DNA from: Chloroflexota bacterium | Lineage (GTDB): Bacteria; Chloroflexota; Anaerolineae; Ardenticatenales; Ardenticatenaceae | Reading direction: 5' to 3' | NCBI GenBank assembly: GCA_003520455.1 | Contig: DOUV01000160.1 | Coordinates: 1-8,103, forward strand | DNA: 8,103 nt | Shown: positions 1 through 6,386 of the stretch, piece after piece | How positions within the stretch are numbered: position 1 is the stretch's first letter | Layout: the number at the start of each line of letters is the position of its first letter | Notes under the pieces: generated by a model | What the model was told of the DNA's origin: nothing | The model's database searches: none | The model's input: the letters and a program-made list of their open reading frames with translations, nothing else | Translations under genes and position numbers: made by a program

Positions 1-3000
1 CGCATGACGCCCCGCCCCAGGAAGGCGATGTACAGGGTGCGGTTGTTCGGATCGCCGATGGGATTGTAGTAGGCTCCCACCGGCCGGCTGGGCAGGGCGC
101 GGGTATCCACCAGGCGGAACCAGTTCGTGCCGTCGCCGGAATAGAAGGCGCCGGCCTGGCCCACCGCAAAGCGCGTCTGTGGCGACTGGCGGTCGAAGAC
201 GAGGTCATTGAGCACGCACCAGTCGAAGTCCAACCACCCTGAGCCGCAGGTGTACAGAACCTCGCCGCCGGCAGTCAGCGCGCTGGTGAGCGGCGCGTCC
301 ACCGGCCAGGTGACCCCGCCGTCGGTCGAATGCCTCACCGCGTTGGTGTCCACGATGTAGATTTCATTGGCGTTGTAGGGGTTGACGAAGAACCGGCGCG
401 CCTCCGTCGCGCCACCTCCCGGCGCGATCTGCTGCCACTGGTTCACGTTTCCCCGGCCGTCGCGGCGACTCTGCCACAGGTGCTGGGCGTCACCGACATA
501 GAACGTGGGCGTGGCGTGCCCGCCGGCTGCCTGCACCACAATCGCGTTGGCCGGCAAGTCCGGCCCCACTTGGGCCCAGGGCGACGAGGTGTTGATGCTA
601 TCGCGGGCTCGCCACAGCACTCGCCGCGCCAGGTTGGGCGCGGGCGGGACGATCTCCTGGATCAACACGTAGTCGCCGTGAGCCAGGGGCGCTTCGCCGA
701 CCAGGGTCTGGATGATCGGCCGGTAGCCGGGCAGCTCGATGAGCTTGGCGCTGTTCGAGCCGCCCGGCGGGGGAGTCGGAACGGTCGTCATCTGGGAGCC
801 TACGGCTGGATCGGGGTAGCCGCCGGCGTTCGTGTAGACGGCGAAGGCCCCGGCGATCGTGCGCGAGGTCCCCAGCACACGATCGGGCTGCGCGGGGTCG
901 GCGAACCAGACGCCACAGTCGCCGCAGATGTCCACTCCGCTGCGCCATGTGGCCCCGCCATCCAGTGAGCGGAAGTCGTCGTTGTCGCCGGCACCGAAGT
1001 AGAGGGCCGGTGCCGTGCCCGGCCGGGCCACGCCACTCACGTTGATGGCCGCCAGGGTGCTCAGCCCGGCCTGCGTGGGGATCCAGGTCTTGCCGCAGTC
1101 GTCGGAGCGATAGACGCCGCCGTCATTGGACATCCAGAGCCGGCCGGCCAGGCATTGGTCCAGCTCCTTATTCTGATTGTAGGGCCATCGCTGATCCCGC
1201 ACCGGCTTGAGGGTCAGGTTGAAGTCTGAGGAGATCGCCAGCCCGTGCGTGTCCACGTGGACGGTACTGTAGTTCCCTTTATTGTTCCGCTTGCTCTCCG
1301 AGGCATCCCAGCCATCCAGCCGGTGCCAGCTCCCCTCCGTGGGCTTGTCTACGCTGACATGCAGCGTGTCCTGGTCGGCGAAGAAGACCAGGTAGCCCTG
1401 TGCCGTCGGGTGCGTGTACACAAAGGCCGCGCCGCTGGCCGAATTGCCCCAGAACACCGCCGGCCCGGGCAACTGCGACCAACTGCCGTGCAGCTCGTCA
1501 GGCCGGGCCGGGTCGAAGCTTGACAGGTCGCCGTACCACAGCGATCCTTCGCCGCAGCCACGCGGCCCGAACGGGGTGCCCAGATCCACGTGCTTGATGT
1601 GAACATCATCCGCCAGGCTCGTGTTCGTGGCGGGAGTCGTCCCGCGCAACACCGGCTCTTTCGCGTCATAGGCGCCGTTGTTGTTGGAGTCGTAGACGAC
1701 GGCCTCGTTCCCGTCCGGAACGTAGTTGGAGTTGCTGTCCACGTACTTAATCTTCGGGTCATCCTTCAGCAGGGCGCCGGCGATGGCGGGTATGCCCCAG
1801 ATGCGTGACTCCCCGGTGTCGTAGGCGTTGTCGTTGTCACTGTCGTAGACGACCGGATTGTTGCAGCGTACGCCGTCCGGCCCACTATCCGCGGGGTGGA
1901 AGTAACTGGGGCCGTTGGCATTGTTTCGATAGGCCAGGTAGACGTGGTCGGGCTGGCCCGGCTCCACGGCCAGTGTCTGCGCGGCGTCACCGTTGCCCAG
2001 CGTGGTCTCCGCGCAGATGTCGGCTGGCAAGGCCTGGGTCACGCCTTTGTCTCTGGACCAGTGTTGCCCACTGTCGGCCGAATACCACAGGTTGCCGTCG
2101 CCGCAGGCGAAAGCGCGTCGCACGTCGCCCGGCAGAAGCGGGCTGACGGCCACGTGCCAGACCCTTTGGTTGGTCCCGACGGTGGTCGTGAAGACCGGCC
2201 GCCAGGTCAGGCCGCTGTCGTTACTCACGGCCACGTTGCAGCCGCCCGCGGCGTAAAGCTTGTTGGGTTCGCCAGGCGCGAAGATCACCTGCGACGCCGG
2301 CTGCACCTGGTTGCCGCAACGGAACTGGTGTACCAGGGCCCAGGAGTTCCCTCCGTCGGTGGAGCGGTAGATGCCTGTGCGCGAGGGGCGGCGATGGTCG
2401 TCCCCAGTCGCCGCCAGCACCACGTGGGGGTCAGCCGGCGACACAGCCGCGTCGTGTACGACGGGCACATCAAGCCCGCCGACAGTCTGGCCAACCAGTC
2501 CCGGCTGGGGCCGCGTGAGCTGCTCCCAGGTCATCCCGTAATCGCGCGAGCGCCAGACACCGGCCTTCTCGGCCGCCGCGTAGACGGTCCGGCCGTTCGC
2601 CTTGAGGGAGATGTCGGCGGTGGTCCAGTTGGTGTCGGGCTTGAAGATGAAGATGTGCAGATGGCCGTCCCAGGCCGGCGCGGCCAGCTTCTCGGCCGGC
2701 ACTGGGCCTTCGGCCACCACCCAACTGGTTGGCGCGCGCGTGATCGTCTGGCTGGTCAGGTTGGTCACATCCACCACGCTCCACCCGCCGCCCGTCGGCC
2801 GGTAGAAGACCAGGACGTGATCATTCATCCCTCGCGCGGCCAGGTGTTCCCACCACTCGCTGCCAGCTCCGACGAGCCAGTTCGTGGCCGGGCCGTTGAT
2901 CCGCTGTCCGGTGATGTCGGTCACATTGAGAATGTGCCAGCCGCCTTCGATGGGATCGGTATAGAAGATGACCAGGTCGCCGTTGGGAGCCGGCCCGGCC

Positions 3001-3947
3001 AGGTATTCGGCGCGCGGGCCGGTAGGCGCGAACCAATGAGTGACGGCGTCCGCCACCTTTTGGCCGGTGAGCTGCGTCAGATTGACTGCCTGCCAGTTCG
3101 TGCTGGGGCGAAAGGTGAAGAGGATCAGGTCGCCGTTGGGCGCGGGCGCCGCGACGTTCTCGGCCCATTCGCTGCCGGCGCTGTAGGCCCAACTGATCGG
3201 CGGCCCGCCGACCTGCTGGCCGGTGAGGGAGGTCACGTTCACCATCGCCCAGGTGCCGCCTGCCAGGCGCCAGAAGACGAGAAGGTCGTTGTTGGTGGCC
3301 CGCGCCGCGATGTGTTCCACCAGGCTGCTGCCCAGCGGCACGCTCCAGCTCGTCACCGGGCCGACGATCTTCTTCCCCGTGGTCGAGGAGAGGTTCGTCG
3401 CCTGCCAGTCGCTGCCGGCGTGCCAGGTGAAGAGGATCAGGTCGCCGTTGGCGGCCGGCGCGGCTAACCGCTCCAGGACGTGGACGGTATCGGTAAAGAC
3501 CCAGCTTTCCGGCCGTTCGACGGCGATGGTCGCGCCGGTCTTCTCCGAGATATTGACCGCTTTCCAGTCGCTGCCGGGATAGGCGTAGAACAGCATCAGC
3601 TTACCGTTCTCGTCGGCCGCGGCCAGATGCTCCACCGGCACGTCGCCGTTCACGGAGGACCAACTGGTTGCCGGGCCGACGGCCCTTTCCAGGCCGGTAG
3701 TCGAAAGGGACAGTATCTTCCCCCACAGCGAGGCATAGGGGGGCGACTGGGGTGTGCTGCCGGGGCCCGGGCTGACGTCTTCGAGGGTGCAGATCGCGGC
3801 TTCTGCGCCCGCGGGCATCGGTGTGGCGGGCCGCTGGTCGGCGTCCTTCTGACCGGCCTGCAGGGTGCCCGGGCTGTCGGCGAAGAGAAACGCTATGACC
3901 AGGGCAACCAGAAACAGGCCAAGATACAGAACCGGCCGCTTCTTCAT
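1..3947 (-). CDS. Giant secreted beta-propeller / Asp-box (BNR) repeat protein with EF-hand-like insertion, partial (3' end outside window)
   Basis: I translated the minus strand from 3947 to the left edge: 1315 codons plus two bases, with no stop or frameshift. Residues about 6-22 are a hydrophobic signal-peptide core after MKKR, so the protein is exported. Residues 97-461 form seven repeats of about 52 residues with the pattern GS..E.LAA...NGDL.LF......W.AVN.T..TG......SW, probably a seven-bladed propeller. From residue 467 on there are Asp boxes (S.D.G..W): SRDYGMTW 467, STDGGNSW 529, SNDSGLTW 575, SADSGQHW 623, SDDCGKTW 948, SLDGGATW 994, STDGGVTW 1207 and a shorter SGDGTNW 1270. Residues 702-764 hold three EF-hand-type loops. 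Thirteen cysteines are visible, none of them inside the seven repeats. Asp boxes also occur in sialidases, but I saw no RIP motif or catalytic arginine triad, so a sialidase call is not supported. Start choice is uncertain: in-frame ATG 3956, GTG 3950 and ATG 3947 follow a GGAG at 3960-3963. The ligand is unknown; surface adhesion or polymer binding is inference. Confidence 0.9.
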   Translation of the reverse strand, partial: MKKRPVLYLGLFLVALVIAFLFADSPGTLQAGQKDADQRPATPMPAGAEAAICTLEDVSPGPGSTPQSPPYASLWGKILSLSTTGLERAVGPATSWSSVNGDVPVEHLAAADENGKLMLFYAYPGSDWKAVNISEKTGATIAVERPESWVFTDTVHVLERLAAPAANGDLILFTWHAGSDWQATNLSSTTGKKIVGPVTSWSVPLGSSLVEHIAARATNNDLLVFWRLAGGTWAMVNVTSLTGQQVGGPPISWAYSAGSEWAENVAAPAPNGDLILFTFRPSTNWQAVNLTQLTGQKVADAVTHWFAPTGPRAEYLAGPAPNGDLVIFYTDPIEGGWHILNVTDITGQRINGPATNWLVGAGSEWWEHLAARGMNDHVLVFYRPTGGGWSVVDVTNLTSQTITRAPTSWVVAEGPVPAEKLAAPAWDGHLHIFIFKPDTNWTTADISLKANGRTVYAAAEKAGVWRSRDYGMTWEQLTRPQPGLVGQTVGGLDVPVVHDAAVSPADPHVVLAATGDDHRRPSRTGIYRSTDGGNSWALVHQFRCGNQVQPASQVIFAPGEPNKLYAAGGCNVAVSNDSGLTWRPVFTTTVGTNQRVWHVAVSPLLPGDVRRAFACGDGNLWYSADSGQHWSRDKGVTQALPADICAETTLGNGDAAQTLAVEPGQPDHVYLAYRNNANGPSYFHPADSGPDGVRCNNPVVYDSDNDNAYDTGESRIWGIPAIAGALLKDDPKIKYVDSNSNYVPDGNEAVVYDSNNNGAYDAKEPVLRGTTPATNTSLADDVHIKHVDLGTPFGPRGCGEGSLWYGDLSSFDPARPDELHGSWSQLPGPAVFWGNSASGAAFVYTHPTAQGYLVFFADQDTLHVSVDKPTEGSWHRLDGWDASESKRNNKGNYSTVHVDTHGLAISSDFNLTLKPVRDQRWPYNQNKELDQCLAGRLWMSNDGGVYRSDDCGKTWIPTQAGLSTLAAINVSGVARPGTAPALYFGAGDNDDFRSLDGGATWRSGVDICGDCGVWFADPAQPDRVLGTSRTIAGAFAVYTNAGGYPDPAVGSQMTTVPTPPPGGSNSAKLIELPGYRPIIQTLVGEAPLAHGDYVLIQEIVPPAPNLARRVLWRARDSINTSSPWAQVGPDLPANAIVVQAAGGHATPTFYVGDAQHLWQSRRDGRGNVNQWQQIAPGGGATEARRFFVNPYNANEIYIVDTNAVRHSTDGGVTWPVDAPLTSALTAGGEVLYTCGSGWLDFDWCVLNDLVFDRQSPQTRFAVGQAGAFYSGDGTNWFRLVDTRALPSRPVGAYYNPIGDPNNRTLYIAFLGRGVM
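1656..1844 (-). other. Three EF-hand-like calcium-binding loops inserted in the Asp-box region
   Basis: Residues 702-713 (DSDNDNAYDTGE), 737-748 (DSNSNYVPDGNE) and 753-764 (DSNNNGAYDAKE) each fit the 12-residue EF-hand/dockerin-type loop, with Asp at position 1, Asp or Asn at 3 and 5, Asp at 9 and Glu at 12. Loops one and three each follow VVY. IKYVDS precedes loop two and IKHVD follows loop three, so the insertion looks like about two copies of a roughly 50-residue unit. Calcium binding is inferred from the loop pattern. The insert sits between Asp boxes at residues 623 and 948. A dockerin is less likely because the loops are internal and not in the standard paired-helix spacing. Confidence 0.7.
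2565..3659 (-). repeat. Seven tandem ~52-residue protein repeats (probable seven-bladed beta-propeller)
   Basis: These codons give residues 97-461 of the giant secreted protein. Repeats begin at residues 97, 150, 202, 254, 306, 358 and 410. The conserved core is a small-residue stretch (LAAPAPNGDL type), a hydrophobic strand ending in LF or VF, a W about eight residues on, then VN.T..TG and a closing TSW or similar. The first six repeats end in SW, HW or NW; the seventh does not. Instead a lone GPATSW stands just before repeat one (residues 91-96), as expected if the ring is closed by pairing N- and C-terminal strands of one blade. The repeats have diverged at the DNA level. Propeller fold is inferred from repeat number, length and strand pattern. 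Confidence 0.75.
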
Positions 3948-4150
3948 CACACACATAATCTCCGCTTCTTGGCCCTTATCTTAGGCCACCTTCAGCCACC
4001 GGGACCGTCGTTCAGCGCCTCACCCTCCCCACGATTTCGCCATGTGGCAATTTGCCGGTGGGTCGTTTTGCACGGGCGTTGCGATTGTGCTCTTCGCGTG
4101 CACCGGCAGATGCCTGGCTACAAATGGCAGGTTCTATGACGAGTAACCCG
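3948..4150. other. Intergenic region between the two secreted propeller genes, with a weak inverted repeat
   Basis: This 203-base gap contains no convincing gene. Plus-strand TGCCGGTG (4053-4060) is the exact reverse complement of CACCGGCA (4101-4108). Just inside, CACG (4071-4074) pairs with CGTG (4097-4100). The resulting stem is interrupted and the loop is long, so it is a weak structure. There is no run of T after it in either direction. The gap is long enough for a promoter of its own for the downstream gene, but I cannot point to clear -35 and -10 boxes. Confidence 0.4.
3960..3963 (-). promoter_or_regulatory. Candidate Shine-Dalgarno GGAG for the giant secreted protein; start ambiguous
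   Basis: GGAG lies 3 nt before ATG 3956, 9 nt before GTG 3950 and 12 nt before ATG 3947, all in one frame. The neighbouring secreted-protein gene uses a 9-nt spacer, which would favour GTG 3950. The MKKRP sequence from 3947 looks like a typical signal-peptide start. The choice changes the protein by at most three residues. Confidence 0.4.
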
Positions 4151-5449
4151 CTAATGGTGGTTGCGAAAGATCAATGGGACGTACACCCGGTTGCCCCAAA
4201 ACTGGCCGAGAATGTCGGTGTCGGTCGCAAACACACCCTTGTCCTGCCAGGCCACCAGGAACGTGCCCGCCGATCCGGCAGCCACCGCCGGGTAATGCGC
4301 CGTTGGGCCGCCGAACTCGCCCTTGTCGTAGACCAGGTTTCCCACCCTGTTGACGGCTTGCACGTGGATGGGAACATCGACTGTCCCTTTGCGCTGGCTC
4401 CACGCCACCAGGTATCGCTCGCCGGCCTCGTCGCCCGCCACGGCCGGCTCCGATTCGTCATCTCCCGTGGTGCTGATCGGGGTGGATGAGAGATACGGCG
4501 TGCCGTTCTCTTCCACCACTTTGCCATAAATGTCGCGGTCATTGGGAGCGTACTCGTATTCCCAAACGACCAGGTACTTGTACGCGACGGGAGTGGTGGG
4601 GATGGCGGCCACTGCCGGGGCTGTGCAGTTTACGCCGTAGTAAGCGATCTGGATGGGCACAAAGCCCGGAGGGATGCCCCCATCGCCAGTGAGCAGTTGG
4701 CCGTAGATGCTCCAGGTGGTGCCTCCGATCAACTGCTGCCACACGACCAGGAATCCGTTGGCGTGGCGGTTGTAGGCCACGTCCGGCTGCTGCCCCGGTG
4801 CCCCCACGGAGCCTACAGAAATGTAGAAGTAGGGGTCCGGCATGGAGCCGTCGGCATTGACGATGCGGCCAAGGATACCCTCCACCGCGCCGCCAGGCTG
4901 GATGACCGGTAGCTGCCAAACGACCAGGTACTTGTTCGAAGTATACGCATAGGCCACAGCCGGATGGGCCGGGATCTCGTAGCCTGCGCCGGCAGCAAAG
5001 ACGTTGATTGGGCTGCCCTTTGGTGTTCCGTCTACCGCGAGACGCTGCCCTTTGACGTAAGTAAGGCCGGTACTGGGGTCCTCTTCAACCCACACCACCA
5101 GATACTCGTTGTTCTTGCTGTTGTAGGCTATGTCCGGATAACGGCGCTCGGCTCCCGGACCACAGGCGACGCAGGTATGCTTGAGCAGTTTGCCATCCCT
5201 CGATACCCGCTCCACGTGGATGTCGTCGTTACCTGGCAGGTCATTGTACCAGGCCACCATGTATTCCTGCGACTGGCTGCTGTAGACAGCAGCCGGGCTT
5301 GCCTCGGAACTCGTCCCGGCACTGATCGGGAACGGTGTTCCTACCGGGCGGCCCGCGCTGGCCGTGAGGGTCAGGGCGGGTAGAACCAGGACCAACAGGG
5401 CGAGAGCGAACAGCACTCGCCGGCGACCAGAGATAAGTTTCCTTTCCAT
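4151..5449 (-). CDS. Secreted seven-repeat xLVxW beta-propeller-like protein with Chloroflexota-type C-terminal tail
   Basis: Complete 432-residue protein. Residues 1-32 are a signal peptide: basic MERKLISGRRR, a Leu/Val-rich core and ASA before G33 as a signal peptidase I site. The rest is seven repeats whose landmarks are an xPxVA strand and then YMVAW 63-67, YLVVW 116-120, YLVVW 174-178, FLVVW 233-237, YLVVW 292-296, YLVAW 346-350 and FLVAW 397-401, 51 to 59 residues apart. Several repeats continue with DIYG/SIYG/DILG-type strands and a turn before the next unit. This suggests a seven-bladed propeller. The protein ends VYVPLIFRNHH (422-432), resembling the short PLxxRN-like tails I associate with exported Chloroflexota proteins. 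An AAGGAG nine bases before ATG 5449 fixes the start. It lies upstream of, and on the same strand as, another exported repeat protein, so a shared surface role is plausible. No catalytic motif is visible and the ligand is unknown. Confidence 0.9.
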   Translation of the reverse strand: MERKLISGRRRVLFALALLVLVLPALTLTASAGRPVGTPFPISAGTSSEASPAAVYSSQSQEYMVAWYNDLPGNDDIHVERVSRDGKLLKHTCVACGPGAERRYPDIAYNSKNNEYLVVWVEEDPSTGLTYVKGQRLAVDGTPKGSPINVFAAGAGYEIPAHPAVAYAYTSNKYLVVWQLPVIQPGGAVEGILGRIVNADGSMPDPYFYISVGSVGAPGQQPDVAYNRHANGFLVVWQQLIGGTTWSIYGQLLTGDGGIPPGFVPIQIAYYGVNCTAPAVAAIPTTPVAYKYLVVWEYEYAPNDRDIYGKVVEENGTPYLSSTPISTTGDDESEPAVAGDEAGERYLVAWSQRKGTVDVPIHVQAVNRVGNLVYDKGEFGGPTAHYPAVAAGSAGTFLVAWQDKGVFATDTDILGQFWGNRVYVPLIFRNHH

Positions 5450-5458
5450 GGTTCTATT

Positions 5459-5464
5459 CTCCTT
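5459..5464 (-). promoter_or_regulatory. Ribosome binding site AAGGAG of the seven-repeat secreted protein
   Basis: AAGGAG is separated by nine bases (AATAGAACC) from ATG 5449. It is a near-consensus Shine-Dalgarno sequence and supports that start. Confidence 0.75.
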
Positions 5465-5476
5465 GGTAGCAACTCA

Positions 5477-5515
5477 GCCGCTCCCGCCGGATGCACCATC
5501 CGGCGGTTCAGCAGC
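5477..5515 (-). promoter_or_regulatory. Strong hairpin in the leader of the seven-repeat secreted protein gene
   Basis: On the minus strand CCGCCGGATG and CATCCGGCGG form a perfect 10-bp stem with a GTG triloop (5484-5506). Outside it GCTGCT and AGCGGC pair over six bases with one G-T wobble, separated from the inner stem by a small 3x1 internal loop. The structure ends 27 bases before the start codon, upstream of the ribosome binding site. No T tract follows, so it is not a standard terminator. It could stabilise the 5' end of the mRNA or be a protein-binding or attenuation element; the role is unknown. Confidence 0.55.
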
Positions 5516-5637
5516 CAGAATACCTGCCGGTTTCAGCCATTTCTAGCCTGGACATACCATCACAAGGCCAGGACTCCGGACTCCTCACCTTGTCGAGGGT
5601 TTCCATCCAACGCTCGGCATCAGCGGCGGCGAGCCGA

Positions 5638-5656
5638 CCCTGAGCGAAGCGAAGGG
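5638..5656. repeat. CCCTGAGCGAAGCGAAGGG short near-palindromic repeat-like motif
   Basis: This 19-base word starts CCCT and ends AGGG and resembles a family of short dispersed intergenic repeats (CCCTGAGC...GAAGGG) that I recall from many environmental bacterial genomes. A related-looking word, CACCTTGTCGAGGGT, lies about 35 bases to its left (5586-5600). Only one clear copy is in this window, so repeat status is inferred from recall and not shown here. Confidence 0.35.
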
Positions 5657-5673
5657 GAGGCGAAGCCGTCCGC

Positions 5674-5703
5674 TGGGTGGGCGTGTTGGGCCGCGCCCAC
5701 CCA
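5674..5703. repeat. 10-bp perfect-stem hairpin downstream of the membrane methyltransferase gene
   Basis: TGGGTGGGCG (5674-5683) is the exact reverse complement of CGCCCACCCA (5694-5703). Two more pairs (T-G and G-C) can form inside, leaving a six-base loop. It begins 40 bases after the stop of the methyltransferase gene in the direction of transcription. A role in 3'-end formation is possible, but no T run follows on either strand, so it does not meet the criteria for an intrinsic terminator. Confidence 0.5.
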
Positions 5704-5743
5704 TGGCAAAATGGTAGTGATGACTCATGACCATTCCGACTCA

Positions 5744-6295
5744 TCAGAACAAAAAAGGCACGAACATCTTGGTCTGCTTCATGTATGCTTGATATGAAGA
5801 CCCAAAGAAGCGAATACATTCGGCCTCGTCTGCCTTGGCCGTGGCAAGTAGAAACAGAGTCGCCGCCAGCACCAGCAGTGCACCTGACCAGGCCGGGGCT
5901 TTGAAAAACACCCCCCAGGCCAATAACAGGAGTGAACCGTAGAGTGGGTGGCGAATATACTGATAGATGCCCGTGGTGACCAGTGTGGTGGTCTTCTCAA
6001 AAGCCAGCAGTTGAGCGTCATCCTCTCGGCGTTTCACTGGTTTGCCTGTGGTGGCTAAAGAGTGAACCCCGAATGTCAACGGGACGATGGAGACAATGAG
6101 CAAAGACCAAGAAATAAGCTGGTGCCAAGAAAATGGGTCGCGGAACCAGACGTCGACGTTGAGCAGGAACAGGGCGACAATGAACTCCCACGCAAAGAAA
6201 CGATAGAAGCCATGCGAGCGCGGCGCACGGAGCGAGGCCCGCGATGTGTAGATGAGGCCGGCTGACAACACGACGAAAGCACCCAACTTGAACAT
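5744..6295 (-). CDS. Isoprenylcysteine carboxyl methyltransferase / PEMT-like integral membrane methyltransferase
   Basis: Complete 183-residue membrane protein with about five hydrophobic segments (near residues 3-17, 33-47, 60-81, 118-131 and 136-152). The C-terminal half carries the family signature: TTGIYQYIRHPLYGSLLLL (RHPLY at 115-119), then after the last helix KADEAE, FGSSYQAYMKQT and a terminal FVP. These regions bind S-adenosylmethionine in ICMT and in phospholipid/PEMT-type methyltransferases. The bacterial substrate cannot be told from sequence; lipids, isoprenoid thiols and small hydrophobic molecules are all possible, and prenylated CaaX proteins are unlikely. ATG 6295 has GAGAGG five bases upstream (6301-6306). 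The reading frame ends in two adjacent TGA codons (5744-5746 and 5741-5743). Sampled stretches of this gene are about 47-58% GC, clearly below the neighbouring genes. It appears to be a separate transcription unit, with gaps of 500 and 294 bases on its two sides. Confidence 0.9.
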   Translation of the reverse strand: MFKLGAFVVLSAGLIYTSRASLRAPRSHGFYRFFAWEFIVALFLLNVDVWFRDPFSWHQLISWSLLIVSIVPLTFGVHSLATTGKPVKRREDDAQLLAFEKTTTLVTTGIYQYIRHPLYGSLLLLAWGVFFKAPAWSGALLVLAATLFLLATAKADEAECIRFFGSSYQAYMKQTKMFVPFLF

Positions 6296-6300
6296 ACCAT

Positions 6301-6306
6301 CCTCTC
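6301..6306 (-). promoter_or_regulatory. Ribosome binding site GAGAGG of the membrane methyltransferase
   Basis: GAGAGG precedes ATG 6295 with a five-base spacer (ATGGT). It is a reasonable Shine-Dalgarno match and supports the chosen start over later methionines. Confidence 0.6.
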
Positions 6307-6386
6307 AAAGTTGAAGGGTCAAAACGCAGTGGTAACGGTTAGATGCCCTGAGGCCAGCCGCCCAACTTGTTATTCCACCGACAAGA

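Larger units (their letters stand above)
5450..5743. other. Intergenic region between the membrane methyltransferase and the seven-repeat secreted protein
   Basis: I see no convincing gene in these 294 bases. The stretch holds the leader hairpin at 5477-5515, the repeat-like motif at 5638-5656 and a hairpin at 5674-5703. Short open frames here overlap the methyltransferase in the wrong frame or lack a ribosome binding site. A promoter for the downstream gene is expected in this gap, but I could not identify a convincing -35/-10 pair. Confidence 0.5.

Noticed and set aside
1..2549. Sialidase (neuraminidase) assignment for the Asp-box region
   Set aside because: Asp boxes alone are structural. 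No RIP motif, arginine triad or catalytic Tyr/Glu arrangement was found, so an enzyme call is not supported.
1896..3467. A 523-residue open frame on the plus strand, opposite the giant secreted protein
   Set aside because: The minus-strand frame is open over the whole stretch and shows periodic repeats, a signal peptide and Asp boxes. The plus-strand translation has no recognisable domain and is a product of high GC content.
3601..3954. A 117-residue minus-strand frame starting MCDEEAAG at the beginning of the giant protein gene
   Set aside because: It is one base out of phase with the frame that encodes MKKRP, the signal peptide and the repeats; its sequence is Arg/Gly/Pro-rich and featureless.
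6293..6325. TTGACC and TGGTAT with 17-base spacing before the methyltransferase gene as a promoter
   Set aside because: The supposed -10 box overlaps the start codon at 6295, which would place the transcript start inside the gene and leave out the good ribosome binding site.
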